This document shows, one piece after another, positions 47,340 to 59,168 of a stretch of 64,000 nucleotides of DNA. The position numbers and the translations under genes are program-made. The stretch's first letter is position 1. Every line of letters begins with the position of its first letter. This DNA comes from Siphonodentalium dalli (lineage: Eukaryota > Mollusca > Scaphopoda > Gadilida > Siphonodentaliidae). Location of the stretch: assembly GCA_032622095.1 (NCBI GenBank), contig CP136064.1:213914205-213978204 (forward strand), given 5' to 3'. Under the pieces are notes generated by a model that had not been told where the DNA came from, did not search any database, and worked only from the letters and a program-made list of their open reading frames with translations.

Positions 47340-47774
47340 AGGCCCAATTAATTTTCGAATGACCAGATTACATTATACACAACATATCCCATAGTATATA
47401 ACATTTGGAAGAGGAACCAAAACAATATATATTCCACCAGAATACGGAACAGCTGTGGCATTGGAGTGTCCACCAAGTGAGAGAGATTCTCAGATTCGTT
47501 TCAAGACTCCCCCTTGTCAACCCAGAATGCATCAGAATTCAAACTTATAGATATAGTTATTCTCCTTCCATTGAGAATAATAGACTTTATAGTACAGTCT
47601 GGATCAAAATTAATCACGGAACACACCTCAGGACCTCGACAAAAACAATGTTCGCAGTTTATTCGACCCGATCAGTTGATAATACAATGTTATGGAGCTT
47701 CCTCTTTCAAATGGTATATACATGGAATATGTTGTATATAATGTGATCTGGTGGTTCGAAAATTAAGTTGGCCT
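47340..47774 (+). mobile_element. M2-family MITE, copy e
   Basis: A 435-bp copy between TTAA sites (47336-47339 and 47775-47778). Best-preserved interior for comparison with the interrupted copy a. Confidence 0.9.
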
Positions 47775-47779
47775 TTAAT

Positions 47780-47862
47780 ATGGACTCGCAGCTGGACATT
47801 CGTAAACTAAATGGCCTACGGCCTCAACAATCTAGTTTACGAATGTCCAGTAGCTCGTCCAT
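47780..47862. repeat. Short palindrome, 'ACTCGTCCA' family
   Basis: atggactcgcagctggacat faces gtccagtagctcgtccat; arms share 'ggacattcgtaaacta'. It abuts the M2 copy e directly. Confidence 0.85.
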
Positions 47863-48629
47863 TAACCTGACATATTGTTGCTAACCATTGTGATTACAAA
47901 TATATAATTTATTGAAATTATAGGCCTTGCACAGATGTTTGCAGTGAAATCGAAATCGTCCACACGACCGGGTCAATAGTGTATACTGATGATGAACGAT
48001 CTCGGATTATACCATCGATCTGCCTAACCCTTTATAAGATGTATGCTTTCGCCAAGAGTGATTAATGTGAAAGAAGTCATCAATATTTTCATAATATATA
48101 ACTGTCATCATTTATAGACTGAGTGAATCAATGTTCTGATGCAAAACGTAAAGACGATACATTTACTAACATGTTATGGACTGCGTTCTTATGGGAACAT
48201 GTCTCTATTCCGAAGGTTCGCTAGTCCGAATGTTCACTATTCCGAAGGTTAATTCTATATTCAAGTATTGAGAGGGTTCTTTATCACGAAGACTCTTTTT
48301 TTATGAAGGAAATAACTTAAAACATTGAAACAATAAATGTTATTTTTTATTTTTTCGCGGGTTTCCTTGAGATTTAATGTCATTACGTATGACGTTATTT
48401 TCCAATACATATTCACGTCAGGCAGCCCACACAATTGCTCTTTCCGTGCGATTTAATGTCATCGCGTATGGCGTTATATCTCAATAATCTTACAGGCAAC
48501 AATACGCCAGCTAAAGGCGGGATTAAAACAGCGGGACTATAACTCTTAATGAATACTGCGAAGCAGAATGTCGTTGAATAGACGGGTATGAGTTGAACCT
48601 AACTGCAATTGTGAATTTGTATTGAATTG

Positions 48630-49141
48630 TAAGCCCCACTTAATTTTCGAGTCATCGGTTATTTTTTATAGTGCCTTGATATCAGGTTTAAACACAATCT
48701 GTGCCATAAAATATGATTAAAACACTATATATAGTTCATCACCATTCCAAACGACTGTATCAGAAGATGCCCCTAGAGAAATAGAAAACATCTTAAGTCA
48801 TAAAAAGATTCCCCGTTATATGTCATGGCTCTCAGAATGCAACAGAATTCAACCTAATGTATTTTCAATTGAAGGGGAATAACATTATCTTTAAAATATA
48901 TATAGAGTTACCCCCTCCATTGAAAATAATACACTTTACTTTGCGGAACAAAACCAGATGAACCTTAAGCACAAAGACAAGTCGTTAACCCTGCGTTAAC
49001 TCAACAAAAACAACATGTTCACAGTTTATTACACCGGATAAGCTGATAATACAGTGTTAGAGAGCTTCATATTTCAAATGGTATATATAGTGGCATATAT
49101 TTTATATATGTGATCTGGGGGTTCGAAAATTAAGTGGGCTA
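48630..49141 (+). mobile_element. M2-family MITE, copy f
   Basis: Ends cccacttaattttcga and tcgaaaattaagtgggc, about 510 bp; the left TTAA has decayed. Lies inside the element 48213-50142. Confidence 0.85.
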
Positions 49142-49287
49142 AGCTTGAATGTTGATGTTTTTTTTCTTCAAATACAGATTGCCAGTTCTGAAAAACTATA
49201 TATCTTACATGTAGTTTATTTCAGTCATCGTGTTTTTAACTTTCCATAATGAACGATAAACTAATACTCTTTTCTTGCTATTAATTA

Positions 49288-49433
49288 GGAGATAAACATA
49301 CCCTGTTGAGTTGTACATTCTGGGATTCGAGCATGAAAACAGTTTGTGAACGAGCCGGCATGCCGGCGAGTTCACAAACTGTTTTCATGCTCGAATCCCA
49401 GAATGTACAACGAAACAGGGTACGTTTATCTCC
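49288..49433. repeat. 146-bp palindrome
   Basis: Arms of about 64 bp, for example 'gtacattctgggattcgagc' and complement, with centre gagccggcatgccggcgag, itself nearly symmetric. Confidence 0.9.
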
Positions 49434-49598
49434 ATTGTAATTCAATCTAACAAGGAATTGCAAAAAAAATGTATAAAAAGTATCATTTAGTCATTTTCAT
49501 GACACGAATCGAGACTTTCATTTCGCCGTTGTCACCGTGCACAAATCATTGGGTGTGTCCATTGCGTTACTCGGAACACTGCTCCGTAACCATTTCCT

Positions 49599-49805
49599 GT
49601 GGGGCGGGTTGGCTCGTTTCGCTACTCCGTTCTGCGCCGATCAAATTGTACCGTACCACATTCAGATTTGATGCACGCTGAAGCGACCGATGAACGGTAT
49701 CTATAGACAACAACGCGCGGGTGTGCTCGTTTCGCTACTCGTTCTGCGCCGATTACATTTGACCGTGCTACATTCAGATTTGATGCACGCTGAAGCGGCC
49801 GATGT
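49599..49805 (+). repeat. Tandem duplication, about 90 bp at 118-bp spacing
   Basis: 'ctcgtttcgctact', 'gttctgcgccgat' and 'cattcagatttgatgcacgc' recur in order at 49610-49690 and 49728-49803. Confidence 0.85.
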
Positions 49806-50559
49806 CGGTGAATCGAAAACGAAAGTTAGCCGCTCTCGGCCAATCAGAATGCTTGATTTTAGTGACAAATACTCAATTGAATTACAATAACCGATATCTA
49901 GGACAATTTGGGAATTATAAGTGGATGTATAAATGTACTATATATGAATACTAGCGTAATCGTATTTTTCATTCCTCGTGTGGTTTTTGTGGTGGGGTGA
50001 AAATTTTGATTCATTTCTGGTTAAATACGCCCAGAATAGAAAACCTTCGGAATAGCGAACCGTCGGAATAATGAACCTTCGTGATAGGGAACCTTCGGAA
50101 TAATGAACCTTCGGAATAGCGAACCTTCGGAATAGAGAACCCTACCCGTTTTTATTGCCCAAAGGTATGTGTAGGAACCAGTTCATTTTAAACATTCTTT
50201 ATTCCAACACAAAAACAATACATAGATGCATAAGACATGGGGTATTGAGACAAGAGTAATTAACATAAAATTTCTGCTGTATCTTATGGAGATTTGGAGA
50301 CATGTTATATCGGTTGGAACCCAGGATAACACTATAAGCTGTTTAGGTTCGTTCCTCCTTCTCGGGAAGCTGACGGTTTAAACATATTATTTGCCACAGA
50401 AGTTACAAGGGGTTTTGGCACAAGTTATATGAACTTAATGCACCCCCTCTCCCTACAAGGTATACACACATGCGTATAACCTATATGATCGAAGTAACAT
50501 AATCCTGTCGTGTGTTTGTGATTGCTGTCAGTCCTATCCTGCTTTTGAAATTTCATCTG

Positions 50560-51575
50560 AGGTAGTCAACATTTGTAACGCACATGAGGATCACCAATAT
50601 TTTTAGCAGATGGGGCCTAATTAAATCGTTTCGTTGATGAAATGTATGAATAAACAAAATGGAAAAGAATTTCATTGCGTCGATTCGATTATGGTGATAT
50701 CCCTGTGAGTTAGGAGGAAATGTTAGATACATTTGTGGGCTGCAATCTTGTTGAAAAGTTCGCATCTTTGGGTTGCATACAGGGGGCACTCAAAGATATA
50801 ATGAAAGGCATCTTCGACTTCGTATCCACATATGCATTTAGAGGTATCAGAGATAAAATTGTTGTACATATCTGATTTGAGTTAACTACAGTAGTTGCGA
50901 ATTATGCAGTGTAAGATGCTTAGTTTTCTTGGACCATTAATAAAGAAATGGGGAGGTTTCGTGGGTGGGTCAATTAATTTCAAATTCATCTTAAATTCAG
51001 GAAGAGTATACTTACATTTATAATAGGCTTTGGTAGTTTATTCCAAGATAACGTACATTTAGGTAAATAAGAGTTTCTGAAATGTTCTGTTTGCGAACGG
51101 TATGAATGGAATTTGTCAGGTTCGCGCATATCATATCGATTACTGGCTTGTCTGGATCGGGGGGTGACAATATGATCGTGAGGTAATTTGGGACTTGGTT
51201 GTTTATTATTTAAAACATGGTGTGCAACACGTGGAGTTCTCGTCGAGTTTCAATCCTTGGCCATCCTACTTCGTCAAACAAGCGATTAATATCTACGGAA
51301 CACGTTAATCCTGTGACTATTCTTGAAGCATCCTTGTGTATGTCATCGAACTTTTTAAATAAGTAATCTGTTGCTGTGCCGCACACTACATCGGCATAGT
51401 CTATAATTGGTAATATATATGTTATGTATATTTTTTCAAGCGACTTTCGGTCCAGGTCGTACTTCAATCTTATTTGTGAGAGACGCGATGTTGCTTTGTT
51501 TGCTATTGTATTTATATGAGTGTTCCAGTTTGGATTCAAGTCCAATATGGTTGTGTGAGTTTGTAAAAAATACAT
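50560..51575 (-). pseudogene. LINE ORF2 C-terminal region with Cys/His motif
   Basis: The frame to 51210 carries WNTHINTIANKATSRLSQI and YILPIIDYADVV, matching the thumb region of CR1 ORF2. After a frameshift near 51200 the minus strand reads SYLPKCTLSWNKLPK and then CICGYEVEDAFHYIFECPLY (about 50860-50800), the C-terminal CxC...H...C motif of this LINE group. Stops interrupt between. The motif is thought to bind nucleic acid. Confidence 0.75.
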
Positions 51576-51699
51576 TTTCTTGTTCGAATTTTAATTCGGG
51601 GTCACGTTGTTATTTGTAAGGGAAAAGGAAATTGCCCTAGTTTTCGTTGGGTTAAATTTCACTAGCCATTTATTTGCACATGCAGTCTCCGACTCTTTC

Positions 51700-52712
51700 A
51701 AGGTCTTCGTTCATATTCTTGGTTAGGATATCGATGTCATAGTGGGTAGTCATGAGGCAAATATCGTCCCCGTACATTCTTGTGGTTGAATTAATGTGAT
51801 CAGGGAGGTCGTTTATATAAACAAAGAATAGGAAAGGGCCAATAATTTAGCCTTGAGGGACTCCAGCTGGAATAACTTCAAAATTTGAGAAGGAGTTGTT
51901 CACTAAGACCAATTGTTTGCGATTGAACAGATAATCTTTTAGCCATTCTAATAAATTTCCAGAGACTCCATATTGTTCCAATTTATATAGCAGCCCCCTG
52001 TGCCATACTCTCTCGAACGCCTTTGATATATCGAAAAATACTACACATGTATAAAGGCTGTTGTCGAGACTATGGCACAGGTTTTGAAATAGTTCTATTA
52101 ACTGGTATACTGTACTATGGCCAGGGAGGAAACCAGTCGACGTAAACATCTCCGTAATAATTATAAATAAGATGAATTTATATGATATACTGAGTCGAAA
52201 TTTATGTCGACTGGGAGGAAACCAGACTGGTGATTATATAACAAATTATTTTCCGTGAAGTATGTCATAATATGTTGTATGACCGCTTTTTCGAAAAGTT
52301 TGCCTAATGTCGGAAGGAGAGATATTGGTCGGTAATTTGCGCAAGCGGCTGGATCGCCTTTTTTTGAAAATAGGGATGACGTTTGCCTTTTTCCAGGTCA
52401 TTGGAAACTTACCAAGATCCAATGATTTTTTATAAATTATTAATAAGGGGATTGCGATATTTTCCGCAGTACTATATGCAACATTTTTGGGCTGATGCTA
52501 TCGTGACCATACGCCTTATTTAAAATTAATGATTGTATAGCGCACACGATACTTTGATATGTGATTGGGATTTCGGATAGTATGTTATTGGATCTACGAG
52601 GGAAATAAGGGAGGTTTTTGGCATCGTCTTGTATAGTGGCATTAGAAATTAATTTTGCGTTGAGACATCTAGCTTTTTCGTACTCATCGGTTGTATATGC
52701 TTTCCCTTCCAT
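51700..52712 (-). pseudogene. CR1-like LINE reverse transcriptase, multiply broken
   Basis: In order on the minus strand: LNKAYGHDSISPKML (about 52510), MTWKKANVIPIFKK (about 52390), a frameshift, NYRPISLLPTLGKLFEKA (about 52310), a 76-bp insertion (52137-52212), GFLPGHSTVYQL, VVFFDISKAFERVWHRGLL, IPAGVPQG, and RMYGDDICLM (about 51775). Family knowledge: CR1-clade RT has F/YADD; here it is YGDD, probably one substitution. A stop follows GVPQG. The domain would copy LINE RNA into DNA at the target. It is nonfunctional here. Confidence 0.85.
52137..52212. mobile_element. 76-bp micro-insertion with TIRs inside the RT
   Basis: Flanked by a perfect 13-bp direct repeat, GGGAGGAAACCAG (52124-52136 and 52213-52225). 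The insert ends are inverted: TCGACGTAAA and TTTATGTCGA. Removing the insert and one repeat joins the RT motif SGFLPGH. Confidence 0.85.
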
Positions 52713-52799
52713 GGGGACTATACAGAGGTTGGGTATTAGTAGATTTCTTTTTATTAAGTAGATAATTCATAATATGCCAGAAGTCGCGGGGGCGGGGGT

Positions 52800-53012
52800 T
52801 TAATTTATTTTCTCCTCAAGTTTAGTTTCGAATTGAGATTTCGCATACATTTTCATGTTGTTAAATTTATTTCTAATATCGTTGTATTTTCTCCAAGTGT
52901 GCTCTGTATTTCGTTTGAATGCAATTGATCTGAGTCTATCGAGACGACGTATTTCTCTCCGTATGTCGGAATTAAACCAGAATTTGTCCGTTGTCCTTAT
53001 CGTCACTGTCAT
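52800..53012 (-). pseudogene. LINE ORF2 linker between endonuclease and RT
   Basis: FWFNSDIRREIRRLDRL and WRKYNDIRNKFNN are typical of the basic stretch between endonuclease and RT in CR1-type ORF2. It lies at the expected place, with stops on both sides. Confidence 0.65.
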
Positions 53013-53291
53013 TTTGGGGGATTGATTCTTCCATTATTTTGAGAAATCTCTCGGTAAATAAGCTTACTGCATCGTTTATGTCACTTACTGGTTGTAGCAA
53101 TTCATGCCATTTGCTCTCTCTTATTAAGATATTCGCTTTTTAAAAATCTGCATTTGTATAGTTCCAGATATTTCTTATGATAGAGGTCGCGTGCGATTGA
53201 TCGTATGAAATTGTCGCGTAAACAGCGTAATGATCACACATTTCACGATTTAGAACGTCAGCGTCCCGGACACTCGGGTTGTTACTCACGA

Positions 53292-53840
53292 TTATAGGAT
53301 CGAGTAGGGTGCTGGACTGCTGGTTCTAGTGGTAACTCTGTTTGGGGTTTTGATTACGTCCTTAAGTGTATATAAATCAATAATATTTTTAAGTTTGGAA
53401 GTGGGGCATAGTAAATTGGAGTTAAAATCTCCAAGTAAAATTATATTTTGGGAGACATCTGGTGCCTGAGATATGGACAAATTTAGAAGATCCCAATAGT
53501 TCGATCGGCAAGATTGCTCTGATCGATACGATAGGCATAGAAAAATATGTTGTGATTTTGAGACAATGTCAAACCATAGCATTGAAGAAGTATCGGCTTC
53601 TAAATCGTTTCTCCTTTTGAAGACTAGATGAGAGGAGACGTATACGCATATATAGTCCACCGCCGTAGGAATCTCGATCAAGTCGGATAGGGGGACTGAA
53701 ATTATCAATCTCTAGTCTATCGGAGGGGTAAGAGGGGTCAAGGTGAGTTTCAGGGAAACATAGGATATCGAAGTCATTTATCATGTCGACTATCTTTTCC
53801 AGTTTATGTCTTATGCTCCGTATACGTTATAATGATAATG
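53292..53840 (-). pseudogene. CR1-like LINE endonuclease (APE type), frameshifted
   Basis: Two overlapping frames carry the endonuclease: RSIRHKLEKIVDMINDFDIL followed by CFPETHLDPS (the ETHL catalytic Glu), then SYGGGLYMRI, and in a second frame IILLGDFNSN (GDFN catalytic motif) and VIKTPNRVTTRTSS near the end. In the retrotransposon this domain nicks target DNA to prime reverse transcription. Both catalytic motifs survive, but the frame breaks near 53600 and terminates at 53292, so no complete enzyme can be made. Confidence 0.8.
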
Positions 53841-53945
53841 GTTTCTAGTTAGTTTCTAGATCGTTTTGAACGATGTAAAAGGATAGTTGGTTTCTAGTTA
53901 GTTTCTATATAGTTTTGAACAATGTAAAAGGATAGTAGGTTTCTA
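53837..53945. repeat. 56-bp tandem duplication at the LINE 5' end
   Basis: Two copies of 'ggtttctagttagtttcta', 'gttttgaac.atgtaaaagg', with about four differences, directly at the truncation point of the LINE. Confidence 0.85.
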
Positions 53946-54258
53946 CGTTGTGGGCTATATGTGGTAGCCCATCTGGGGAAATGGTCAACGTCAACAACCG
54001 TGAAAGCTTATTCGTCTGGTCTGTCGTATGAAATGGTTCTCGGCGCTCGGAATATTAGGCATTATAAAAAGATGTATTATGCATCCTCGATTTATGTGCT
54101 GAGAAGTTGATACCCAGTATTATTAAAATGGTAACATGTATACAATATATTGGTACCATGCCGGCTCGCGAAGACCTCACTAAATCATCATGGGGCCAAG
54201 ATCGTGTAGCTGATTTGGCTATTTGGTTGGGTATAAAGTGTTCGCTAATTTGAAATCA

Positions 54259-54260
54259 TA

Positions 54261-54304
<44 letters not shown>
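54259..54304 (+). repeat. (AT)n microsatellite
   Basis: About 22 AT units, immediately before the left copy of a 50-bp direct repeat. Confidence 0.95.
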
Positions 54305-54307
<3 letters not shown>

Positions 54308-55318
54308 TAGAAGCGTTAACTGTAGGACAGAGATGGGTGTCAGAGATAGAGATAGGTGCGCCATAAACGAATCATGATCCAAAGTTAATAGAGAATATTG
54401 GGACATGAGCGTAAATGAGGATACCCGACTTGCCAGATTCTGTGCCGTCCATCCAACGTTATGCATGTCCCGGCAATGGAAAAATTGTCGTATGTACCCA
54501 ACCCATAAAAAATCATATCTAATTATTGCACGCCTTATTTGTATCCTGGAAACAAATGAGGAAACCTGCGTATTATGTGACAACAAACATAAAGATCTTG
54601 TAAAACATGCCTCAATCGAATGTTCTTCAATTTGCGACGATCGAAATACCTTTGAATTCGAGCTACTAACGTGTTTCATGTAGACATTTATATGCAGTAT
54701 GACAAACTGGATGTGGAATCCAAAACACGCATTCTACTATCAGGTCTACATGAAAACATATACTGTGCTCCCGAAGAAGAAAATAAACTAATAGATTTGT
54801 TCGTGAACAAAGCTGCATTCCTCTGGAGAGAATATGTTGATCGACTGACGCCAAGTCCTGACTAGATCCCCAAAACCTGCATATAAACTCGACCATAACA
54901 TGCAGTTATAAGCGTGTTCGTAATTGTTCATATCACATGTATCTGTGTATTGTTTTACCAGTAAGTACATTTGTCTGTCTGTATGTATGTATGTCGTCTG
55001 TTTGTTTGTCTCGTATGTCTGCCTGCCTGGCTGTCGTCTTTATGTCTGTAAGTACGATATGGCTGTATAATGGAATGTCTACTATATGTAGTAGATGAGT
55101 GTGCGTATATATGCATGTGCAGTTGTTTCGTCATTCATATTGAGACATGTGTTGTAGATATGTTTGCAATCTTAAATTTCGTATACACTGTGTTATGTAA
55201 CAAATTGGGTTTGTTCTCATAATATAAACATTTATATATGAATCTCCATATATGGAGGATAATAACGATATATATGTCTAGAAGCGTGAACTGTAGGACA
55301 GAGATGGGTGTCAGAGAA
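54301..55318. repeat. 50-bp direct repeats bracketing a LINE 3' fragment
   Basis: 'atatatgtctagaagcgt', 'aactgtaggacagagatggg', 'tgtcagaga' occur at 54299-54348 and 55270-55317 with one or two differences. The LINE fragment lies between. Confidence 0.85.
54378..54865 (+). pseudogene. C-terminal fragment of a second LINE ORF2
   Basis: The plus strand reads YWDMSVNEDTRLARFCAVHP, then YLIIARLICILETNEETCVL, then CDNKHKDLVKHASIECSS with RNTFEFELLTC. After a frameshift near 54675 it continues VDIYMQYDKLDVESKTRILL and LIDLFVNKAAFLWREYVDRL, then a stop. CxxC followed by H and C at this spacing is the C-terminal zinc-finger-like motif of several LINE clades. RT is absent, so this is a 5'-truncated copy. 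It differs from the CR1-like element on the other strand. A 3' UTR of about 350 bp with degenerate TGTCTG/TGTA repeats follows. Confidence 0.65.
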
Positions 55319-55659
55319 AGAGAGAAGGGGGGGGGGTAATGAATATTACAGATACGTCACCAGTGTAACCAGGGCATACTGGAATGTACCGGAGTCCAGA
55401 AAACAGTTGCTTATGTTACAGCCTTATAGTATTATCGGAAGCAGCGGCACTCAATCAGAGTTCTGTCTAATGAATTATACAGCAAGATCCAACCAAGCTT
55501 GGAATGGGCTCTTATTTATATGTGTCACTAACAAAGCGATGCGCATACTCACATCCCTCGTGTTTGTATGCCATTAACATCAGATAATGCACTTCCGGTA
55601 TGACGGCGACCGTGTAAGTTCATGTTTGCCCAAACTCAGAGGGAGAATCGAAAATAGCA

Positions 55660-55725
55660 TGAAAAGAAGCGAACGGCGCACATCTATAGTCGATTGCAAT
55701 CTATAGCACACTGCCGCCTCGAGAT
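55660..55725 (+). repeat. Flank segment C, first copy
   Basis: 'gaaaagaagcgaac', 'ggcgcacat', 'agtcgattgcaat' match 59176-59232 ('gaaaagaagcggaac', 'gcgcacat', 'agtcgattgaaat') on the other side of the right arm. Confidence 0.65.
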
Positions 55726-55760
55726 ATATCATGCATCGTATCATCTTCATTGATATGTAG

Positions 55761-58700
55761 TAACAAGAAAACTAAGATGCATGCATCAGGTCGGCCGTGA
55801 ACTATCTACCATAGAATTGTTGTAGCTATCGATTATACATTTTGAAACACCTGTCTGTATGTATGTATGTATGTGTGAATGCATGTGTGTATGTGTTATA
55901 GACTCTAACACTGCTCGAATTTGGTATTTAACGTGTCAACTTGACCTCGCTCATAGGCATGTTTCTGGACCTTGACCGATCCGACTAAAAATTTGTGTGT
56001 AGGACTACTTCGATCCCGGGAGCAATATGGACGGGTCCAATTTCACGTGGGACCATGTTCTCGAACGTGCTGATATAGGCATGTTTCTGGACCAATTGAA
56101 CAATAGTTTGGCCAGACGCTGTATATACTGGGTACTGTCCAGATGGAGGCGATCACAAAAAAAATCCCTAACTAGCCCGAACGAAGTCGAGTACATCAGC
56201 TAGTTTAATATATATTTTGGACATTTGTCTGTCTGTTTGTCTGTTAGCTATGGCCGGGAAAACTGCCGGACAGATTTGACGAAATTTGATACCTAGGGGA
56301 AATTATTTCCAGGGAGTATTTTGGACGGGTCAAATCTTGATCCCGACCTGACTTTGACATTCAAAAAGATCAATTCAAGGTCAAATCTGGTAAAACGGAA
56401 GTATTTCAACGAAATTTGATACCTACTGTTACTTTTGTCCCAGGAGTGTTTCGGGTGGGTCAAATCATGACCCTGACCTGATCTTGACATTCAAAATTGT
56501 CAATTCAAGGTCAAATCGGGTATAAAGCCGGGCGGATTTCGACGGGTACTTTTGTCGTGACTTTTGTCCGGGGAGTGTTTTGGACGGGTCAAATCGTGAC
56601 CCCGACATGACCTTCACCTTTAAAATAGTCAATTCAAGGTTAAATCGCGCATTTCTCCGAAAATCAGAGGGGAACATCCCGGACGAAGTGGGGTCCACGA
56701 GCTACTATTATATATTTCTAGATTTAGTTACAAACTAAATACCTGTATATTGTACAAAGAAATGTTTGACAAATATATCTGTATCAATATTACCATACGG
56801 GTCATTAAAATAGATACGACGAAACAAATTTTGAAGGGTGCATGTATCAGGTAAATTTTTATATTTCAAATGATGACAGGAATGCAGAAAGTTGAAGTAC
56901 CTACGTAATACTGGCTATCCGCATGAAGAGATATACATGTATATAAAAACCAGATGAGGGATATGTCTGTACAGTTTCTAAACAATTCAGTCATGCAAAA
57001 GAGGATCAAAGAGTAAGATACCAAATTGCTGCCTGTGGTAATGTTTTTTAACGAAATTCGGGAAAATTAGATTACTCTCACCCTGGTTATCCAGAAGATA
57101 ATTGTGGAATCTGATGACGATCGGACAAGGGTGTCGTCTGTAGGATCACCAAATTATTTAGCCATAAAAATAGTAAAATTGAAGATCACCGCTGGCAGTG
57201 ATGTCTTCACAAGGACAGTTTGAGAACAAAATATGGCTCACATCTAGCGGTGACCCAAAATATCCACATAAGAAAAAGTTCTCCAATAAAAGCTGGCTGC
57301 AGGGTGCGCCAATTGATTCAAATTCGAAATTTAGCAGGGTGTACTGCTTGTGGCCATGTTTTCCCCGCAAATTTGATAGACTGATGGACAAAACCACTGA
57401 ATCCGTTGAATCAATATACATGTATACATGGATTAATTTATATGCATTGTTATACACAGTACTGGTATATAAAGGTACTGAAAATAACTATATTACTAGT
57501 ATACACAAAATAAACCATATATCATGGCTATGGGTTCTAATATCCGAACATGACAGCTGAGAACTTGGTGTGAATTAAAGAGTGGTGGTTTCTCAAGCAT
57601 ATCTAACCCTCCACGTTAGAAAACATGCCATTAAATGTCATAAGTATAATCTAGCTTGAGGACAGAAGTGATCCATAAAACCCCCCTTAATTCAACCAGG
57701 TCCTCGCGCGATGTATGATCGATCACATGATGATCTAGGGGGATTAGAATTGATGTATAAAAACAGCACTGCATGTAAATATAAAATAAAATAGTGCTAC
57801 ATCTTATTACAGATTATTGCCATATATAATCAGTGATTATACAGACAGTCTGACAAAATAAAGTTTCAGTGACACTCTATCCGAAGAGGGGAATAATTTC
57901 ATCTGTTACAGTCAATGGAGCAATTATGAATCTGGAAAGGTGAAATTTCTAAGTAATACTAGATATCGACATGACGCGATAAGATATAACGTAAATGCAA
58001 TATGGCCGCTGGCGACCATTTTTTCCTATGAAATTAAAAAAATATTTGATAGCTCTCATCTGATAGATCAATATCAAGATAAATATGAAGTTTGGTGATG
58101 ATCGGATGAGTGAAGTGGACTGTGGTCTGTGCTAAACGGTTTAGTAATGCTTAAAAAGATTCTTACCTTAATATTTTTATGTTCACTTTATAAACTTCAC
58201 TGAGTCATCTTTGTCATGTATTGAGTTTGATATCTTTTGTTAACAGTTTATAAATCATGTATGTCTCATGTTTGTTATTTTAATTTATGTGTTTATTATC
58301 ATTAAATAAAGTTGCATTCTTTAAAAAGATTCTTACCTCAATGTTTTTATGTTCACTTTATAAACTCCACTGAGTCATCTTTGTCATGTATTGAATTTGA
58401 TATCTTTTGTTAACAGTTTATAAATTATGTATGTCTCGTGTTCTTTATTATATTATATACACTTTATAGTGTGTTTTCAGAACGAAAAAAAATTGAATAA
58501 AATCAACAAATTTGTAAATTTAAAAACAATTCAAACGTTGTTGTATTCCATGTCCCAGCCCGGTAATATACACCAAATTTCAATAATATTCATTGAGAAA
58601 CAACGGACCAAACGCTATATAACACCCGTATACATCTTTTATTCCGAATCGGACTCGGGTACATGTTATAGTAGGTACCGAATTGTCACACGTCGACTGG

Positions 58701-59168
58701 GCGAGTTGGCCATGGGGCGATTAGGCCGATTCCGGCACATTCTATAATTTACCGTATATGTATCCGTTTACGCGTAGTTTACTTTAGAAAGTTCCGCAAT
58801 TAATACCGTAAATAGAGCGACCTTATTTGACAGAGAATGCCTCTGTTATTGATTATCAAGTTGCTGTACATTAAAAACGACAAATTCACATGCTCGTTCA
58901 AGCGCAGTAGTCTATTTTCCCCATGTTAAAGGACATCCACAAATACTAAATAACGCTAACCTACTGCCGAATGTTTGACACGACAACTGTTAACATATTT
59001 GGGCTGAATTCATCTGACGCGGTATTATTCCTCAAAATAAACAACAAAACCATCGTTACTTGGAAATGTAGTTTGGGCTAACATTTACATAAATCCTCCA
59101 GATCAATTATCCGACACACACGTCAGATGAAAAAGTCACATGAAGTAACCGGCCAAATTGGCCGAAAT
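55761..59168 (-). mobile_element. Right arm of the large inverted repeat (about 3.4 kb)
   Basis: Reverse complement of 38732-42150. Short indels and scattered substitutions only; predicted peptides in the two arms differ by one or two residues (for example 58427-58747 against 39151-39471). In this orientation the Helitron-like phrase reads 'gagtacatcagCTAG' followed by T near 56203, then 'gacatttgtctgtctg'. Confidence 0.9.

Larger units (their letters stand above)
48213..50142. mobile_element. 1.9-kb element with inverted arrays of an 18-19-bp repeat at its ends
   Basis: The right end (50039-50142) is about six head-to-tail copies of GAACCTTCGGAATAGC with variants. The left end (48213-48298) has the complement, CTATTCCGAAGGTTCGC, in about three to four copies plus 'ttctttatcacgaag', matching 'cttcgtgataggga' on the right. 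An M2 MITE and a foldback are nested inside. No coding recognised. Confidence 0.75.
50170..53845 (-). mobile_element. CR1-like LINE, ORF2 plus 3' UTR, 5'-truncated and decayed
   Basis: On the minus strand, endonuclease, reverse transcriptase and the C-terminal Cys/His motif occur in the order expected of CR1-clade ORF2. They are followed by about 370 bp of 3' UTR ending near 'ttggaataaagaatg' (about 50195). The 5' end stops at the beginning of the endonuclease (RSIRHKLEKIVD, about 53830), so ORF1 and the 5' UTR are missing. Many frameshifts and stops show it is dead. Confidence 0.85.

Noticed and set aside
38732-59168. A giant Polinton/Maverick-like transposon with 3.4-kb terminal repeats
   Set aside because: The interior has LINE debris and MITEs but no integrase, polymerase, ATPase or capsid-like coding, and no 6-bp target duplication is visible at the outer ends.
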